A stretch of DNA of 64,000 bases from Paralithodes platypus. Taxonomy: Eukaryota; Arthropoda; Malacostraca; Decapoda; Lithodidae. The stretch covers positions 38,594,415 through 38,658,414 of the forward strand of contig CM064572.1 of the NCBI GenBank assembly GCA_032716605.1, in the 5' to 3' direction. This document shows positions 20,268-32,444 of this stretch, one piece after another (the stretch's first letter is position 1; the number at the start of each line of letters is the position of its first letter). Made by a program: the position numbers and the translations under genes. Below the pieces are notes generated by a model that saw nothing but the letters and a program-made list of their open reading frames with translations, was not told the origin of the DNA and ran no database searches.

Positions 20268-23200
20268 GTGTGGTGTGGAGTGGTGTGTGTGGTGTGGAGT
20301 GGAATGGTGTGGAGTTGTGTGGTGTGGATTGGTGTGGTTTGGAGAGGAGTGGTGTAGAGTGGAGTTGTGTGGTGTGGGGTGGTGTGGTGCAGAGTGGTGT
20401 GCAGTAGTGTGGTTTGGAGTAGAGTGGTGTGGTGTGGAGTGAAGTGGTGTGGAATTGTGTGGTGTGGATTGGTGTGGTTTGGAGAGGAGTGGTGTAGAGT
20501 GGAGTTGTGTGGTGTGGTGTGGTGTGGTATGGAATTGTGTGGTGTGATGTGGAGTGGTGTGGAGTTGTGTGGTGTGGTGTGGAGTGGAGTTGTGTGGTGT
20601 GGAGTTGTGTGGTGTGGTTTGGAGTGCAGTGGTGTGGAGTGGTGTCGTGTGGAGTGGAGTGGTGTGGTGTGGAGTGGTGTGGAGTGGTGTGGTGTGGAGT
20701 TGAGTTGTGTGGTGTGGAGTGGTGTGGAGTGGTGTAGAGTTGTGTGGTGTGGAGTGGAGTGGAGTTGTGTGGTGTGGTGTGGTGTGGAGTTGTGTGGTAT
20801 GGAAAGGTGTGGTGTGGTGTGGTGTGGAGTTGTGTGGTGTGGAGTGGTGTGGTGCAGAGTGGTGTGGTGTGGAATTGTGTGGTGTGGTGTGGAGTAGAGT
20901 GGTGTGATGTGGAGTGGTGTGGTGTGATGTGGAGTGGTGTGGTGTGGAGTACAGTGGAATGGTATGGTGTTGAATGGAGTGGAGTGGTGTGGTGTGGAGT
21001 GGAGTTTGTGGTGTGGTGTGGTGTGGAGTTGTGTGATGTGGAGTGGTGTGGTGTGGTGTGGAGTGGAGTGGTATGGTGTGGAGTTGTTTGGAGTGGTGTG
21101 GTGTGGAGTGGAGTGGAGTGGTGTGAAGTGTAGTGGTGTGGAGTGAAGTGATGTGGTGTGAAATGGAAAGGTGTGGAGTTGCGTGGTGTATTGTGTAGTG
21201 ATGTGGAGTTGTGTGGTGTGGAGTGGTGTGGTGTTGTGTGGAATGGAGTGGTGTGGTTTGGAGTGGAGTTGTGTGGAGTTGTGTGGTTTGGAGTGGTGTG
21301 CAGTGGTGTGGTGTGGAGTAGAGTATTGTGGAGTAGTGTGGAGTCATGTGTAGTGGTGTAGAGTTTTGTGGTGTGGAGGGGAATGTAGTCATGTGGAGTG
21401 GTGTGGAATGGAGTGGAGTTGTGTGGTGTGGAGTGGAGTGGTGTGGTGTGGTGTGAAGTTGTGTGGTGCGGAGTGGTGTGGTGTGGAATGGAGTGGTGTG
21501 GTGTGGAATTGTGTGGTGTGGAATTGTGTGGTGTGGAGTGGTGTGGTGTGGTGTGATGTGGAGTGGAGTGGTGTGCAGTGGTGTGATGTGGAGTGGTGTG
21601 GAGTGGTGTGGTGTGGAGTACAGTGGAATGGTGTGGTGTGGAGTGGTATGGTGTGAAATGAAGTGGAGTGGAGTGGTGTGGTGTAGAGTGGTGTGGTTTG
21701 CAGTGGTGTGATGTGGAGTGGTGTGGAGTGTGGGTGTGGTGGTGGTGGTGTGGAGTGTGGTTGATGGTTGGGTGGGTGTGTTGTGGTGGGTGGTGGTGTG
21801 GAGTGTTGTTGGAGTGGTGTGTTTTGTGTGGTGGTGTGGTTTGTGTGTGTGGAGTGGTATGGTGTGGTGTGGAGTGGTGTAGTGGAGTGGTGTGGAGTTG
21901 TTTGGTGTGGAGTGGTGTGGAGTGGTGTGGAGTGGAGTGGTGTGGAGTAGAGTGGTATGGTGTGGAGTTGTTTGGAGTGGTATGGAGTGGTGTGGTGTGG
22001 AGTAGTGTGGAGTGGAGTCTACTGGTGTGGAGTGGAGTGCTGTGGGAGTTTGCGTTGCGTGTTGCGTGGTGTGTTGTGTAGTGATGTGGAGTTGTGTGGA
22101 GTGAGTTGTGTGGTGTGGTGTGGAGTGGTGTGGAGTGGTGTGGTGTTGTGTGGAGTGGAGTGGTGTGGTTTGGAGTAGAGTGGAGTAGTGTGGAGTGGTG
22201 TGGAGTGGAGTTGTGTGGTGTGGTGTGGATGTGTGGTGGTGTGGTGATTGTGGTGTGTTGTGTGGTGATTTTGGAGTGTGGTGTGGAGTGGTGTGATTTG
22301 GAGTGGTGAGGAGTTGTGTGGTGTGGAATGGTGTAGAGTGGTGTGGAGTGGAGTAGTGTGTAGTGGTGTGGAGTTTTGTGGTGTGGAGGGTGAGTTGTGG
22401 TTGTTGGTGTTGAGGTGGGGGGGAGTTGTGTGGTGTGGTGTGGAGTGGTGTGGTGTGGAGTGGTGGGGTTGGTGGGTGGGTGGGAGTTGTGTGGTGTGGA
22501 GTTGTGTGGTGTGGAGTGGTGTGGTGTGGTGTGGTGTTGTATGGCTTGATGTGGTGTGAAGTGGAGTGGTGTGATGTGGTGTGGAGTGGTGTGGTGTGGA
22601 GTGGAGTGGTGTGGTGTGGAGTGGAGTGGTGTGGTGTGGAGTGGTGTGGAGTGGTCTTATGTGGAGTGGTGTGGTGTGGAGTGATGTGGTGTGGTTTTGG
22701 CTGGTTTGTGTGTGTGGTGTGGTGTGTGTGCTGAGTGGTGTGGTGTGGCTGGTGTGGTGTGTGTGGTGTGGGTGTGGGTGGTGTGTGGTGTGGTGTGGGT
22801 GGAGTGTGGTGTTCGAGTGTGAGTGGTGTGGTGTGGTTGTTGTGGTTTGTGCGTGTGTGGTTGGAGTGGTGTGTGTGGATGTGGTGTGGAGTGGTGTGGG
22901 TGGTGTGGGTGTGTGTTGTTGGTGTGGAGTGGTGTGTGGTTTGTGGTGTTGTGTGGGTGGTGGTGGAGTGGTGTGTTTGTGTGTGGTGGTGTTGGTGGTG
23001 TGTTGGTGTCGTGTTGTGGTGTGTTGTGTGGTGGTGGGTTGGTGTGGTGTGGCGTGGTGGTGTGGCGTGGTTGTGGTGTGCGTGGTGTGGTGTGGTGTGT
23101 TGTTTGTGGCGTGGTGTGGGTTTGGTGTGTTGTGTGGTGGGTGGTGGTTGGGTGGTGTGGTGTGAGTGTGGGTGTGTGGTGGGCGCGTGGTGTAGTGTGT

Positions 23201-25201
23201 GGTGGTGGGAGTGGTGTGGTGTGGAGTGGTTGTGTGTGGTGTGGTGTGGTGTGTTGGTGTGGTGGGAGAGTTGTGTGGTTTTGTGTGGTGTGGTTGGTGG
23301 TGTGGCGTGGTGGTGGTGGGGCGTGGTTGGTGCTGTGGAGTGGTGTGGGTTGAGTGTGTGTGGTGTGGAGTGGTGTGGAATGGTGTGGTGTTGTGTGGTT
23401 GGGCGTGCTGTGGTGGTGTTGTGTGGAGTGGTGTGGTGTGGAGTGATGTGGTGTGGTGTGGAGTGTGTTGTGTGGGTGGTGTGGGCGTGGGTTGTGGTTT
23501 TGGTGTGTGTGGGTGTGTTGTTTTGTGGTGTGTGTGGTGGTGTGTTGTGTGGAGTTGTGTGTGTGGAGTGTGTTGTGGAGGTTGTGTGTTGGTGTGGCGG
23601 GGGTGGTTTGGGTGTGGCGTGGGTGGTTGTGTGGTGTGGCGTTGTGTGGTGTGGTTGGTGTGTGTTGGAGTGGTGTGGTGTGGAGTGTGTGGCGTGGGTG
23701 TGTTGCGTGTGTGGTGTGGTGGTTGGTATGCGTGTGGGTGGGGGGTGGTGGGTGGTGTGGTGTGCTTTGGGCGTGGAGTGGTTGTGGTGGTTGTGGTTGT
23801 GGTGTGGGTGTTGGTTGGAGTGGTGTGGTGGTGTGTGGAGTGTGTGGTGGTGTGGTGTGTGGTGTTGGTGTGTGTTGTTTGGTGTGTTGTGTGTGGCGTG
23901 GTGTGTTTGGTTGTGTGGAGTGTGTTGTGTGGTGTGGTTTGGTGTGGGTGGTGTTGGTGTGGGTGGTGTTGGTGTGGGTGGTGTTGGGGTGGGTGGTGTG
24001 GTGTGGCGTGTGGTTGTGTGGAGTGGTGTTGTGTGGGCGTGGTGTGTGGCGTGCGTGGTGTGTGTGAGTGGTGTGGTGTGTGTGATGTGGCGTGGTGTGG
24101 TGTGGAGTGGTGTGGTGTTTGTGTGGTGGGGTGTGTGGTGGTGTGGAGGTGTGTGTGGTGTGTTGTGTGGTTTGTGGTTGTGCGTGGTGTGTTTGGCGTG
24201 GTTTGTGGTAGAGTGTGTGGTGGTGTGCTTTTTGTGGTGTGAGTGTGGTGTTGTGTGGTGTGGTGGTGTGGTGGTGTGGCGTGTGTGTGTGTTGGTGGGT
24301 GTGGTGTGGTGTGGAGTGGTGTGGAGTGGTGTGGTGTGGTGTGGTTTTTTTGCGTGTGGTGTGGTGTGGCGTGGTGTGGTTTTGGTGTGTGGAGTGGTGT
24401 GGCGTGGTGTGGAGTGGTGTGGTGCGTGTGGTGGTTTGTGGAGTGGTGGTTGCTTGTGTGGTGGCGTGGGTGTGTGGTGTGGTGTGTGGCGTGTGGTTCT
24501 GTGGAGTGGTGTTGCTTGGTGTGTGGGTGGTGTGGTGTGGTGTGGTGTGGGTTTTTGTGTGTGGGGGGGTGTGTTGTGGTGGTGTGGGTGTAGTGGTTGG
24601 AGTGGTGTGGTGTGTTGGTTGTTGGTGTGGCGTGGTGGTGGGTGTTGGTGGTGTGGTGTTGCGTGGTGTGGATGTGGTGTGATGGTGTGGTGGTTGTGGT
24701 GTGTGGTGGTGTTGTGGAGTGGTGTTGTGTGCGTGGTGTGGTGGTGTGTGAGTGGTGTGGTGGTTTGTGTGCGTGGTTTTGTGTGGTGTGTTGGTGTGGT
24801 GGTGGAGTGGTGTGGGTTGTGTGGTGTGTTGTGGTGTGGTGTGGTGTGGTGTGGTGTGTGTTGGTGTTGCGTGGGTGTGGTGTGGTTGGTGTGGTTGTGT
24901 GGCGTGGTGGTGGTGTGGCGTGGTGTGGAGTGGTGTGTTGGTGTGTTGTGTGGTGTGGTTTGTGGTGTGTGTGGCGTGGTGTGGTGTGTGTGTGGGTGTG
25001 TGGAGTGGTGTGTGTGGTGTGCTGTTGTGGTGTGCGTGGTGTGGTTGTGGTGTGGAGGTGTGGCGAGTGGATTGTGTGGTGTGTGAGTGGTGTGGCGCCG
25101 AGTGGTGTGGTGTGCGAGAGGTGGTGTGAGTGCTTGTGGAGTGGTGTGGAGTGGTGTGGTGTGGTGTGATGTTGTGTTGTGTGGAGTGGTGTGGTGTGGT
25201 G

Positions 25202-25202
<1 letters not shown>
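20268..25202. repeat. GTGGW satellite block 1 (about 4.9 kb)
   Basis: Built from pentamers GTGGA, GTGGT and variants (GGTGTGGAGTGGTGTGGAG...). The plus strand is almost free of C over nearly 5 kb, an extreme strand asymmetry. The part from about 21725 to 25130 is more diverged and rich in GTGGTGGTG and GCGTGG. Long ORFs on both strands (poly-Thr/His/Pro or Val/Trp/Cys) are by-products of the repeat. Confidence 0.95.

Positions 25203-25259
<57 letters not shown>
25203..25259. repeat. (GA)n microsatellite closing satellite block 1
   Basis: About 57 bp of GA, followed by a unique tag CACCG...CACGTGTTGAAACCTAATGG that recurs after the second GA run at 34519. Confidence 0.92.
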
Positions 25260-25261
<2 letters not shown>

Positions 25262-25284
25262 ACCGCTTAACACGTGTTGAAACC

Positions 25285-25503
25285 TAATGGCTGTGTGTAT
25301 TCATAATTGTAGTTCGACAGTAGTTGAGTCCTGGCTCGTTCCCTGACCCGTTTTCTAGACATTATTATCAAAGACAATTACCCATCTCCTTGCTCAAGGG
25401 AGATGGTAACCACCGTCTGTGTCAGAAAACCTTCATCAACCTGAGGGAGATTAGAACCCCGGCCTGCTGGGTTGCAGGCAGACACGGGACCACCTCGCAG
25501 CTG
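25285..25503 (-). mobile_element. tRNA-derived SINE, copy 2
   Basis: Same body as the SINE at 12243-12450, including the B-box-like GGGGTTCTAATCT. The A-box region is shortened by a small deletion (GCGAGGTGGTCCCG), so it is probably not transcribed. It is followed by the same (GT)n pattern. Confidence 0.75.
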
Positions 25504-25522
25504 TGTATGTATGTATGTGTGT

Positions 25523-25554
<32 letters not shown>

Positions 25555-25660
25555 GTGTGTTTGTATGTGTGTGTACATGTGTGTGTGTGTGTGTGGGTTG
25601 TGGTGTGTGGTGTGGTGTGTGTGGTGTGTATGTGTGTGTGTGTGTATATAATGGTTGTGT
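25504..25660. repeat. (GT)n microsatellite, module 2
   Basis: TGTG/TATG tract with the same interruptions as module 1, grading into GTGGT sequence. Confidence 0.85.
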
Positions 25661-28274
25661 TTGTGTGGTTGTGAGTGGTGTGGTTGTGTGTGGTGTGGCG
25701 TGGAATGGTGTGGAGTTGTGTGGTGTGGAGTGGTGTGGTGTGTACTGGTGTGGTGCAGTGGTGTAGGTGTTGGTTTGGATGTGGTGTGGTGTGGTGGAGT
25801 GGTGTAGTGTGGAGTTGTGTGGTGTGGAGTTGTGTGGTGTGGAGTGAAGTGGTGTGGAATTGTGTGGTGTGGTTTGGAGAGGAGTGGTGTAGAGTGGAGT
25901 TGTGTGGTGTGGTGTGGTGTGGTGTGGAGTGGTGTGGAATTGTGTGGTGTGATGTGGAGTGGTGTGGAGTGGTGTGGTGTAGTGTTTTGTGGAGTTGTGT
26001 GGTGTGGAGTGGTGTGGTGTGGAGTTGTGTGGTGTGGTTTGGAGTGGAGTTGTGTGGTGTGGGGTGGAGTGGTGTGGTATGGAATGGTGTCGAGTGGAGT
26101 GGTGTGGAGTGATGTGGTGTGGAGTGTTGTGGTGTGGTGTGGAGTGGTGTGGAGTGGTGTGGTGTGGAGTTGAGTTGAGTTGTGTGGTGTGAGGGTGTGG
26201 GGTGGAGTGGTGTGGGTTGTTGGTGTGGTGTGGAGTGGAGTTGTGTGGTGTGGCGTGGAGTTTGTGGTGTGAGTGGTGTGGTTGGGTGTGGAATGGTGTG
26301 AGTGGTATGGAGTGGTGAGTGGAGTGGTGTGGTGTTGTTGTATGGAGTTTGTGGTGGGTGTATGGTGTGGTGTGGTTGTGTGTGGAGTTGTGGTGTGTGG
26401 AGTGGAGTGGTGTGGAGTTGTGTGATGTAGTTGGTGTGGTGGTGGTTGAGTGGAGTGGTATTGTGTGGAGTTGTGGTGCTTGTGGAGTGGTGTGTGGTGT
26501 GGTGTGGGGTGTAGTGGTGTGGAGTGGAGGTGTGTGGTGTTGGGTGTGGTGGTGGAGTTGCGTGGTCTATTGTGTAGTGATGTCGTGTTGTGTGGTGTGT
26601 GGTTGTGTGTGGTGTGGGTGGGAGTGGTGTGGTTTGGTGTGGAGTAGTGTGGAGTGGAGTTGTGTGGTGTGGAGTGGAGTAGTGTGGAGTCATGTGTAGT
26701 GGTGTAGAGTTGTGTGGTGCGGAGTGGTGTGGAGTGGAGTGGTGTGGTGTGGAATTGTGTGGTGTGGAGTGGAGTGGAGTGGTGTGGTGTGGTGTGGAAT
26801 TGTGTGGTGTGGAGTGGTGTGGTGTGATGTGGAGTGGTGTGGAGTGGAGTGGTGTGCAGTGGTGTGATGTGGAGTGGTGTGGTGTGGAGTACAGTGGAAT
26901 GGTGTGGTGTGGAGTGGAGTGGAGTGGTATGGTGTGAAATGGAGTGGAGTGGTGTGATGTGGAGTGGTGTGGTGTGCAGTGGTGTGATGTGGAGTGGTGT
27001 GGTGTGGTGTGATGTGGAGTACAGTGGAATGGTGTGAAGTGGTGTGGAGTGGAATGGTGTGGAGTGGTGTGGAGTGGAGTGGTGTGGTGATGAGTGGTGT
27101 GGTGTGGAATTGTATGGAGTGGTGTGGTGTGGAGTTGTGTGGTGTGGTGTGGAGTGGTGTGGTGTGGAGTTGTGTAGTGTGGAGTGGTGTAGTGGAATGG
27201 TGTGGTATGGTGTGGAGTGGAGTGGTGTGGAGTAGAGTGGTGTGGTTGTTTGGTGTGGTGTGGTGGTGGTTGGGTGTGGTGGTGTGGTGTGGAGTGGTGT
27301 GGTGTGGAGTAGTGTGGAGTGGAGTCTACTGGTGTGGAGTGGAGTGCTGTGGTGTGAAATTGAGTTGCGTGGAGTTGCGTGGTGTGTTGTGTAGTGATGT
27401 GGAGGTGTGTGGTGTGAGTTGTGTGGTGTGGTGTGGAGTGGTGTGGAGTGGTGTGGTGTGGTTTGGAGTAGAGTGGAGTAGTGTGGAGTGGTGTGGAGTG
27501 GAGTTGTGTGGTGTGGAGTGGTGTGGTGTGAATTGCTGTGGTGGGGAGTGTTGTGGTGGTGTGGGATGGAGTAGTGTGGTGTGGAATGGAGTGATTTGGA
27601 GTGATGTGGTGTGGTGTGGAGTGGTGTGATTTGGAGTGGAATAGTGTGGAGTGGTGTGGAGTTGTGTGGTGTGGTGTGGAGTAGTGTGGAGTTTTGTGGT
27701 GTGGAGGGGAATGTAGTTGTGTGGAGTTGTGTGGTGTGGAGTGGAGTGGTGTGGAGTTGTGTGGTGTGGTGTGGTGTGGTGTGGAGTGGAGTGGTTTGGT
27801 GTGGAGTGGTGTGAAGTTGTGGGGTGTGGAGTTGTGTGGTGTGGAGTGGTGTGGTGTGGAGTGGTATAGTGTGGAGTTGTGTGGTGTGGAGTGGTGTGGT
27901 TTGGCATGATGTGGAGTGGTGTGGTTTAGAGTAGAGTGGAGTGGTGTGATGTGGAGTGATGTGGTGTGGAGTGATGTGGTGTGGAGTGGTGTGGTGTGGT
28001 GTGGAGTGGAGTGGTGTTGTGTGGAATGGAGTGGTGGTGTGGTGTGGTGAGGAGTGGTGTTATGTGGTGTTATGTGGTGTGGTGTGGTGTGGAGTGGTGT
28101 GGAGTGGTGTGGTGTGGAATGGTGTGGTGTGGAGTGGTGTGGAGTGGTGTGGTGTGGTTTGGAGTGGTGTGGAGCTGTGTGGTGTGGTGTGGAGTGGTGT
28201 GGATTGGTGTGGATTGGTGTGGTGTGGAATGAAGTGGAGTGGTGTGGAATGAAATGGAGTGGAGTGGTGTGGAG
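25661..28274. repeat. GTGGW satellite block 2 (about 2.6 kb)
   Basis: Same C-poor GTGGA/GTGGT pentamer satellite in the same orientation as block 1. It was continuous with block 3 before the CR1-like insertion at 28275-32444. Confidence 0.95.
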
Positions 28275-28479
28275 TGTACAAAGGAGTACAAAGGAAAACA
28301 AGCAACAACAGATCTAGTGACCTTTCTAGGTTGCTTGTCCTCCAAAACACTGAGGATCAAGTGTCCAAACAGTGGTTTAGAGTGGGTAAGGGAACCTTGG
28401 AAAGGGAATTACTGCCCTGGAACTAATGTCCGTGGCAGGATTAGGAAGTTAGTAGAGGACAGATGGGTTAGTAACTGAG

Positions 28480-30489
28480 GGGGGGATAAACTAAAGTTAT
28501 TCATTTACAAACGCAGTCAGTCGCGGGTTTGATGAGAGATATTTGTCTAGGCGGAGTTTAAATGAATCAACGGTGATGCAGTCTATAACGTTTCGGGGAA
28601 GCCCATTCCACAAGTTGACAACTCGATTGAAGAATAAATTCTTAGATTCGTGCGAGTTAAAAGATTTACCAATAATTTTGCAAACCTGTTTCCCCGCGGT
28701 AATTAGATTGGTCGATAGTGAAGTACTTACTACAGTTCATATTGTCGATGCCTTTGATGATTTTGAACACTTGAATTAAGTCACCTCTTAATCTGCGCTG
28801 GGTTAAAGGAAATAGATTTAATTCTCTAAGACGCTCTTCGTATGGTTTTGTTCTTTAGGCTAGGTATCATTTTGGTAACTCTACGTTGAACTCGTTCTAG
28901 CTTGTTTATATCTTTTTGGTAATAAGGGCACCAGGATTGAACGCAGTATTCCAGAAGAGGGCGGACTAAAGAATTTGTAAAGGGTTAGGATAACTTCTTT
29001 GGAATATGCTCAAATGACCTGCCTATAAAGCCAATTATTTTGTTTGCCTTCTTAACAACTTCTGAACATTGTTGACTCGGTTTTAGGTTACTTGATATTG
29101 TTACTCCCAGATCGGTTTTCTCTGTTTACATTCTTAAGCTGAGTGCCATTCATCGAATAGTTTGCTTTCCTCATTCAGGTATCCGACATATAGTACTTTA
29201 CATTTATCCGCATTGAAACTCATTTGCCAAATTTGGGCCCAACATGACAATTTATCTAGATTGTGTTGCATATCGTCAACTTGTTCTTTTGAGAGTACGC
29301 TATTTGCAATTTTTTGTATCGTCAGCAAATTTTGAGATTGTACAGGTGAGACCCTCATCTATGTCGTTGATGTAAATTAGAAAGATAATTGGTCCTAGTA
29401 CCGATCCCTGGGGTACCCCGCTACTTACATTGGTCCATTTAGATGCCTTACCGTTTATGACTACTCTTTGCTTTCTGTTGCTCGGCCAATTTTCTATCCA
29501 TTTCAACACACCGTCTTGTATTCCATGCGCTTTTAGTTTTAGCAGTAAACGTTTGTGGGGAACTTTGTCAAAGGCCTTTTGAAAATCAAGGTATATAATA
29601 TCTACAGCTTTTACTCTCATCGTAGAGGTTGAGGATGTCGTGGAAGAAGTCTAAGAGGTTTGTTAAACAGGAACGTTTTTTACGAAAGCCGTGTTGAGTA
29701 TCTTTAAGTATGTTATTTTCCTCTAAGTGATTTACGAGTCTGTCTCGTATGACCGTTTCTAGCATTTTACATACAACTGAGGTTAAGCTAATTGGACGAT
29801 AGTTACTGGGTAGGGATTTGCTGCCTTTTTTTAATATCGGTGTTACGTTGGCTAGCTTCCACTGATCATGCATAGTTCCAAAACTGCAAGGATTTATTGA
29901 ATAGTAATGTCAGTGGTTTGGAGAGCTCATCCTTAGCTTGCTTTTGAACTCTAGGCGAGATTGTATCAGGTCCTGGCGTTTTCTTTACCTTGAGTTTATC
30001 TAAACAATTCAATACTTCTCTCTCTGTAACGGTGATATTGCTTAGAACATCTGAATTATCAATCTGAATCGGCGATGGTGTAGGGATATCACTGAGGTCT
30101 TCTGTTGTAAAAACTGATGCAAAGAAGGTATTGAGGGCATTACTCATTTGTACTTCGTCTTTGGTGTATTCTCCATTTTCATCGATTATCGGTCCAACAG
30201 TTGAAGTAACTACTTTTTTCTTTCTGATATAACTATAGAATTCCTTCGGGTTTGTTTTACTTTGATTCGCAATATGTAACTCTAAGGTCTTTTTACTTTG
30301 CTTAATTAACTTTTTGGCTTTGCGTCGTAGCTCTACAAATTTCACCCATTCTTCGTCATTTTGTGAGGATTTTAATCTATCATTAGCAATTTTTTTAGCA
30401 AGCAGGCAGTTTGAAATATCTTTATTCCACCATTTGGGCTTATTATTATGGCCTGGACGCCGTATTTTCGATGGTATGCAGTCTTGCAC
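28480..30489 (-). pseudogene. N1 copy 1 reverse transcriptase, multiply frameshifted
   Basis: Frames 30489-29866, 29873-29586, 29620-29300 and 29358-29134, plus shorter pieces to about 28480, tile one CR1-type RT. Motifs run in order: [77 protein letters not shown] and [12 protein letters not shown]. The catalytic FADD is present but the chain is broken at about 29870, 29610, 29310 and further down. Comparison with the copy at 54234-56218 shows the intact order. Confidence 0.85.
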
Positions 30490-30588
30490 TACTTTTAGGT
30501 AAGTGGTTTCGAATAACTTCCAAGATGTATTTATGTCGTTATTGTTAATTAAAAAGCTTCAGTCAGTTTCTTTAAACATAGCTCTAAG

Positions 30589-30945
30589 TTAAGGGAAGTT
30601 TGCTTTCTTGAAATTAGGGACTTTTTCGATGCGACTATTTGGTTCGTTACTAGTAAACTTTAAAGTGAAAGTTATCGTACGATGGTCGCTGTTACTGAAT
30701 TCATCACCAACATTCAAATTCTCTATCAATTCTTCTTTTGTTGCAAGTACAATGTCAAGAACGTTATTACCACGGGTCGGCGTTCGAACAAATTGATAAA
30801 GCGAACTCTCTTGGAAGTTCGTATACAAGTCATGTCCGGAGTGTGAAGTAAGAGTATCGCACCACTTGGTCACAGGTAAATTAAAGTCGCCAAAAATTAC
30901 GGTATCTTGTGAGATACTTACATCTGCAATTTGTTCGTAAATTTC
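30589..30945 (-). pseudogene. N1 copy 1 endonuclease C-terminal half
   Basis: Follows an in-frame TGA at 30946-30948 where the copy at 54-57 kb has CGA (Arg), a CpG-type decay. It contains DTVIFGDFNLPVTKW and the catalytic FSNSDHRTITF, so it completes the EN domain begun in the ORF ending at 30946. Confidence 0.82.
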
Positions 30946-32415
30946 TCAGTCAGTTTGCACTGATTGAGCAGGAGGTCTGTATATTAACGCAAGTATTATT
31001 TTTGTACCTTTATTATTCTTTATTAGCACAAAAGATGTGTCGACATTCATAATTTGAGGTTTTGACACGAGGGTTGGGTTAAGACTTTCTTTGATATAAA
31101 ATAAAATGCCACCTCCATTTTTATTTATTCGGCTGTTCTCAAACATTACATAACAGGGAAGTGAATACTCTGCTAAAAAGTCTCTATCTTCTGTATTGAG
31201 CCAAGATTCTGTTATGCCAATCACATCATAATTTTCTGTAAACACTAGTTCCTCTAAATCTGAAAATTTATTGCGTATGCTACGAGCGTTTGCATAGAAA
31301 ACCTTTAAAGTTGCGGTTTTAGAACTCACAGAACGTTCTTTCATCGAATTTTTGGTTCTGGTCGGATCTACATTTACATTCATGGCTGTCCTCGGTCCTC
31401 GGTCGTTATCCCTGGCGGTTTTGAATTTGGGTCGTGTCGGTGGAGCTTTATCCAAATTCGCGGTTCTTGACGGATTAGTATTTAATTCCTTTGTAGGTTG
31501 CAGTCCTCGATGTCTTCGGTTCCTCCTTCCTGGTTGTCCTGTGCGGAGTCGATTTCTTCTCCGAAAATCCTTCACCGCATCGTTGAGAAGACGCCCAAAA
31601 CGTGCTGCTCCCACCTGGTTCAGATGAACTCCATCGTCCGAAAACAAATAGTCATCGTAGTAGAAATTGTCCCAGGTGTCGACGAATCCCACGTTCTCGT
31701 TCCTGCAGAGGTTTGCTAGACAACGATTTGTGCGGGTGGCTATGTTGTAAAATCGGCTCTCTACACCGAGCCGGGGGACGATTCCTGAGACGATGATCCT
31801 TGATGACTTCTCCTTAAACGACTTGATCAGCTGCTGGTACTTTAAAAGCAAATCTTCCGACCGGGTTCGCTGTACAATGTTGGAGCCAACGTGGATGACG
31901 TACATTGTATTAGCAGGGGCCAGCTTTGATACTTCGTCAACTGCTGCAACTACGTCGTCCACACCACCACCAGGGATACAAAAACGCTTCCTGGTCTTAG
32001 GTGCCCTGGCGCAAAACTCTGTGAGCTGACCACGTATCATCGAGTCTCCCACGAGCCTGACTTCTTCTATTTCCTCTTCGTCATCTGAGTCTGTGAGTAT
32101 CTGAAAACGGTTTTGACACTCGGTAATCGGTATGTGTTTCCTGGTCTTGGGGCAAACGTTGTTCCTCATGACACGGAAGTTGTCTTGAGGGGGAAGAGAG
32201 TCACTATTTGTATCTTGAGTATCGGAAACATCAGCTGAAGTGGCTACTGTAGGCGTTGAATTTTTGACAGTTGACGTTGGGGCGTTGGTGGCTGCTGGAG
32301 TTGCGGTGACAATTGAAGTTTGTGGTACTCCAACGTTGAGTGTTACAAACTCGTGGAGTGATTCCAGCTTCATGGTGAGGATGTTGATCTTGTTGTAGGC
32401 TTCATCTAATTTCAC
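30946..32415 (-). pseudogene. N1 esterase-like leader fused to endonuclease N-terminus
   Basis: A 489-residue open frame. Residues about 125-275 look like an SGNH/GDSL hydrolase: EVRLVGDSMIRGQ (Ser block), YVIHVGSN, and FSDDGVHLNQVG (Asp/His block). Esterase domains of this kind are known from CR1-type ORF1 proteins. A basic, Arg-rich stretch follows, then the EN start LKVFYANARSIRNKF, ITESW and ALIYRPPAQS. The frame ends at a premature TGA, so esterase and EN lie in one uninterrupted frame here; a separate ORF1 is usual. The copy at 57.1 kb keeps the EN half and its CGA codon. The N-terminus may be incomplete because the element is 5'-truncated 29 bp upstream. Confidence 0.8.
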
Positions 32416-32444
32416 TCTAAAATTCTCTCGTTGCTGGCAGAGCC

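Larger units (their letters stand above)
28275..32444 (-). mobile_element. CR1-like retrotransposon N1, copy 1 (with esterase-type leader)
   Basis: The longest of four N1 copies. The 3' end is a short tandem of GTACAAAGGA at 28275-28294; the 5' end is cut at 32444, where satellite sequence resumes. Gene order on the minus strand is leader with esterase-like domain, endonuclease, RT. The flanks GTGGAGT on both sides could be a target duplication but cannot be told from satellite. The copy has a nonsense codon and several frameshifts. Confidence 0.88.

Noticed and set aside
22735..25086. A 783-codon plus-strand Val/Trp/Cys/Gly ORF
   Set aside because: Repeat-derived; no signal, domain or codon pattern of a gene.
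20268..25202. GTGGW array as a telomere
   Set aside because: It is internal, heterogeneous and unlike the arthropod TTAGG repeat.
22019..25273. A 1084-codon minus-strand ORF rich in Thr, His and Pro
   Set aside because: It lies wholly in C-poor GTGGW satellite, where ACCAC-type pentamers read without stops in several frames on both strands. Composition and overlap with equally long opposite-strand ORFs show it is a repeat artefact.
25422..28301. A 959-codon minus-strand Thr/His/Pro ORF and similar ones at 20187-21392 and 32688-33407
   Set aside because: Same satellite artefact; the frame also runs through the SINE and (GT)n without any domain.
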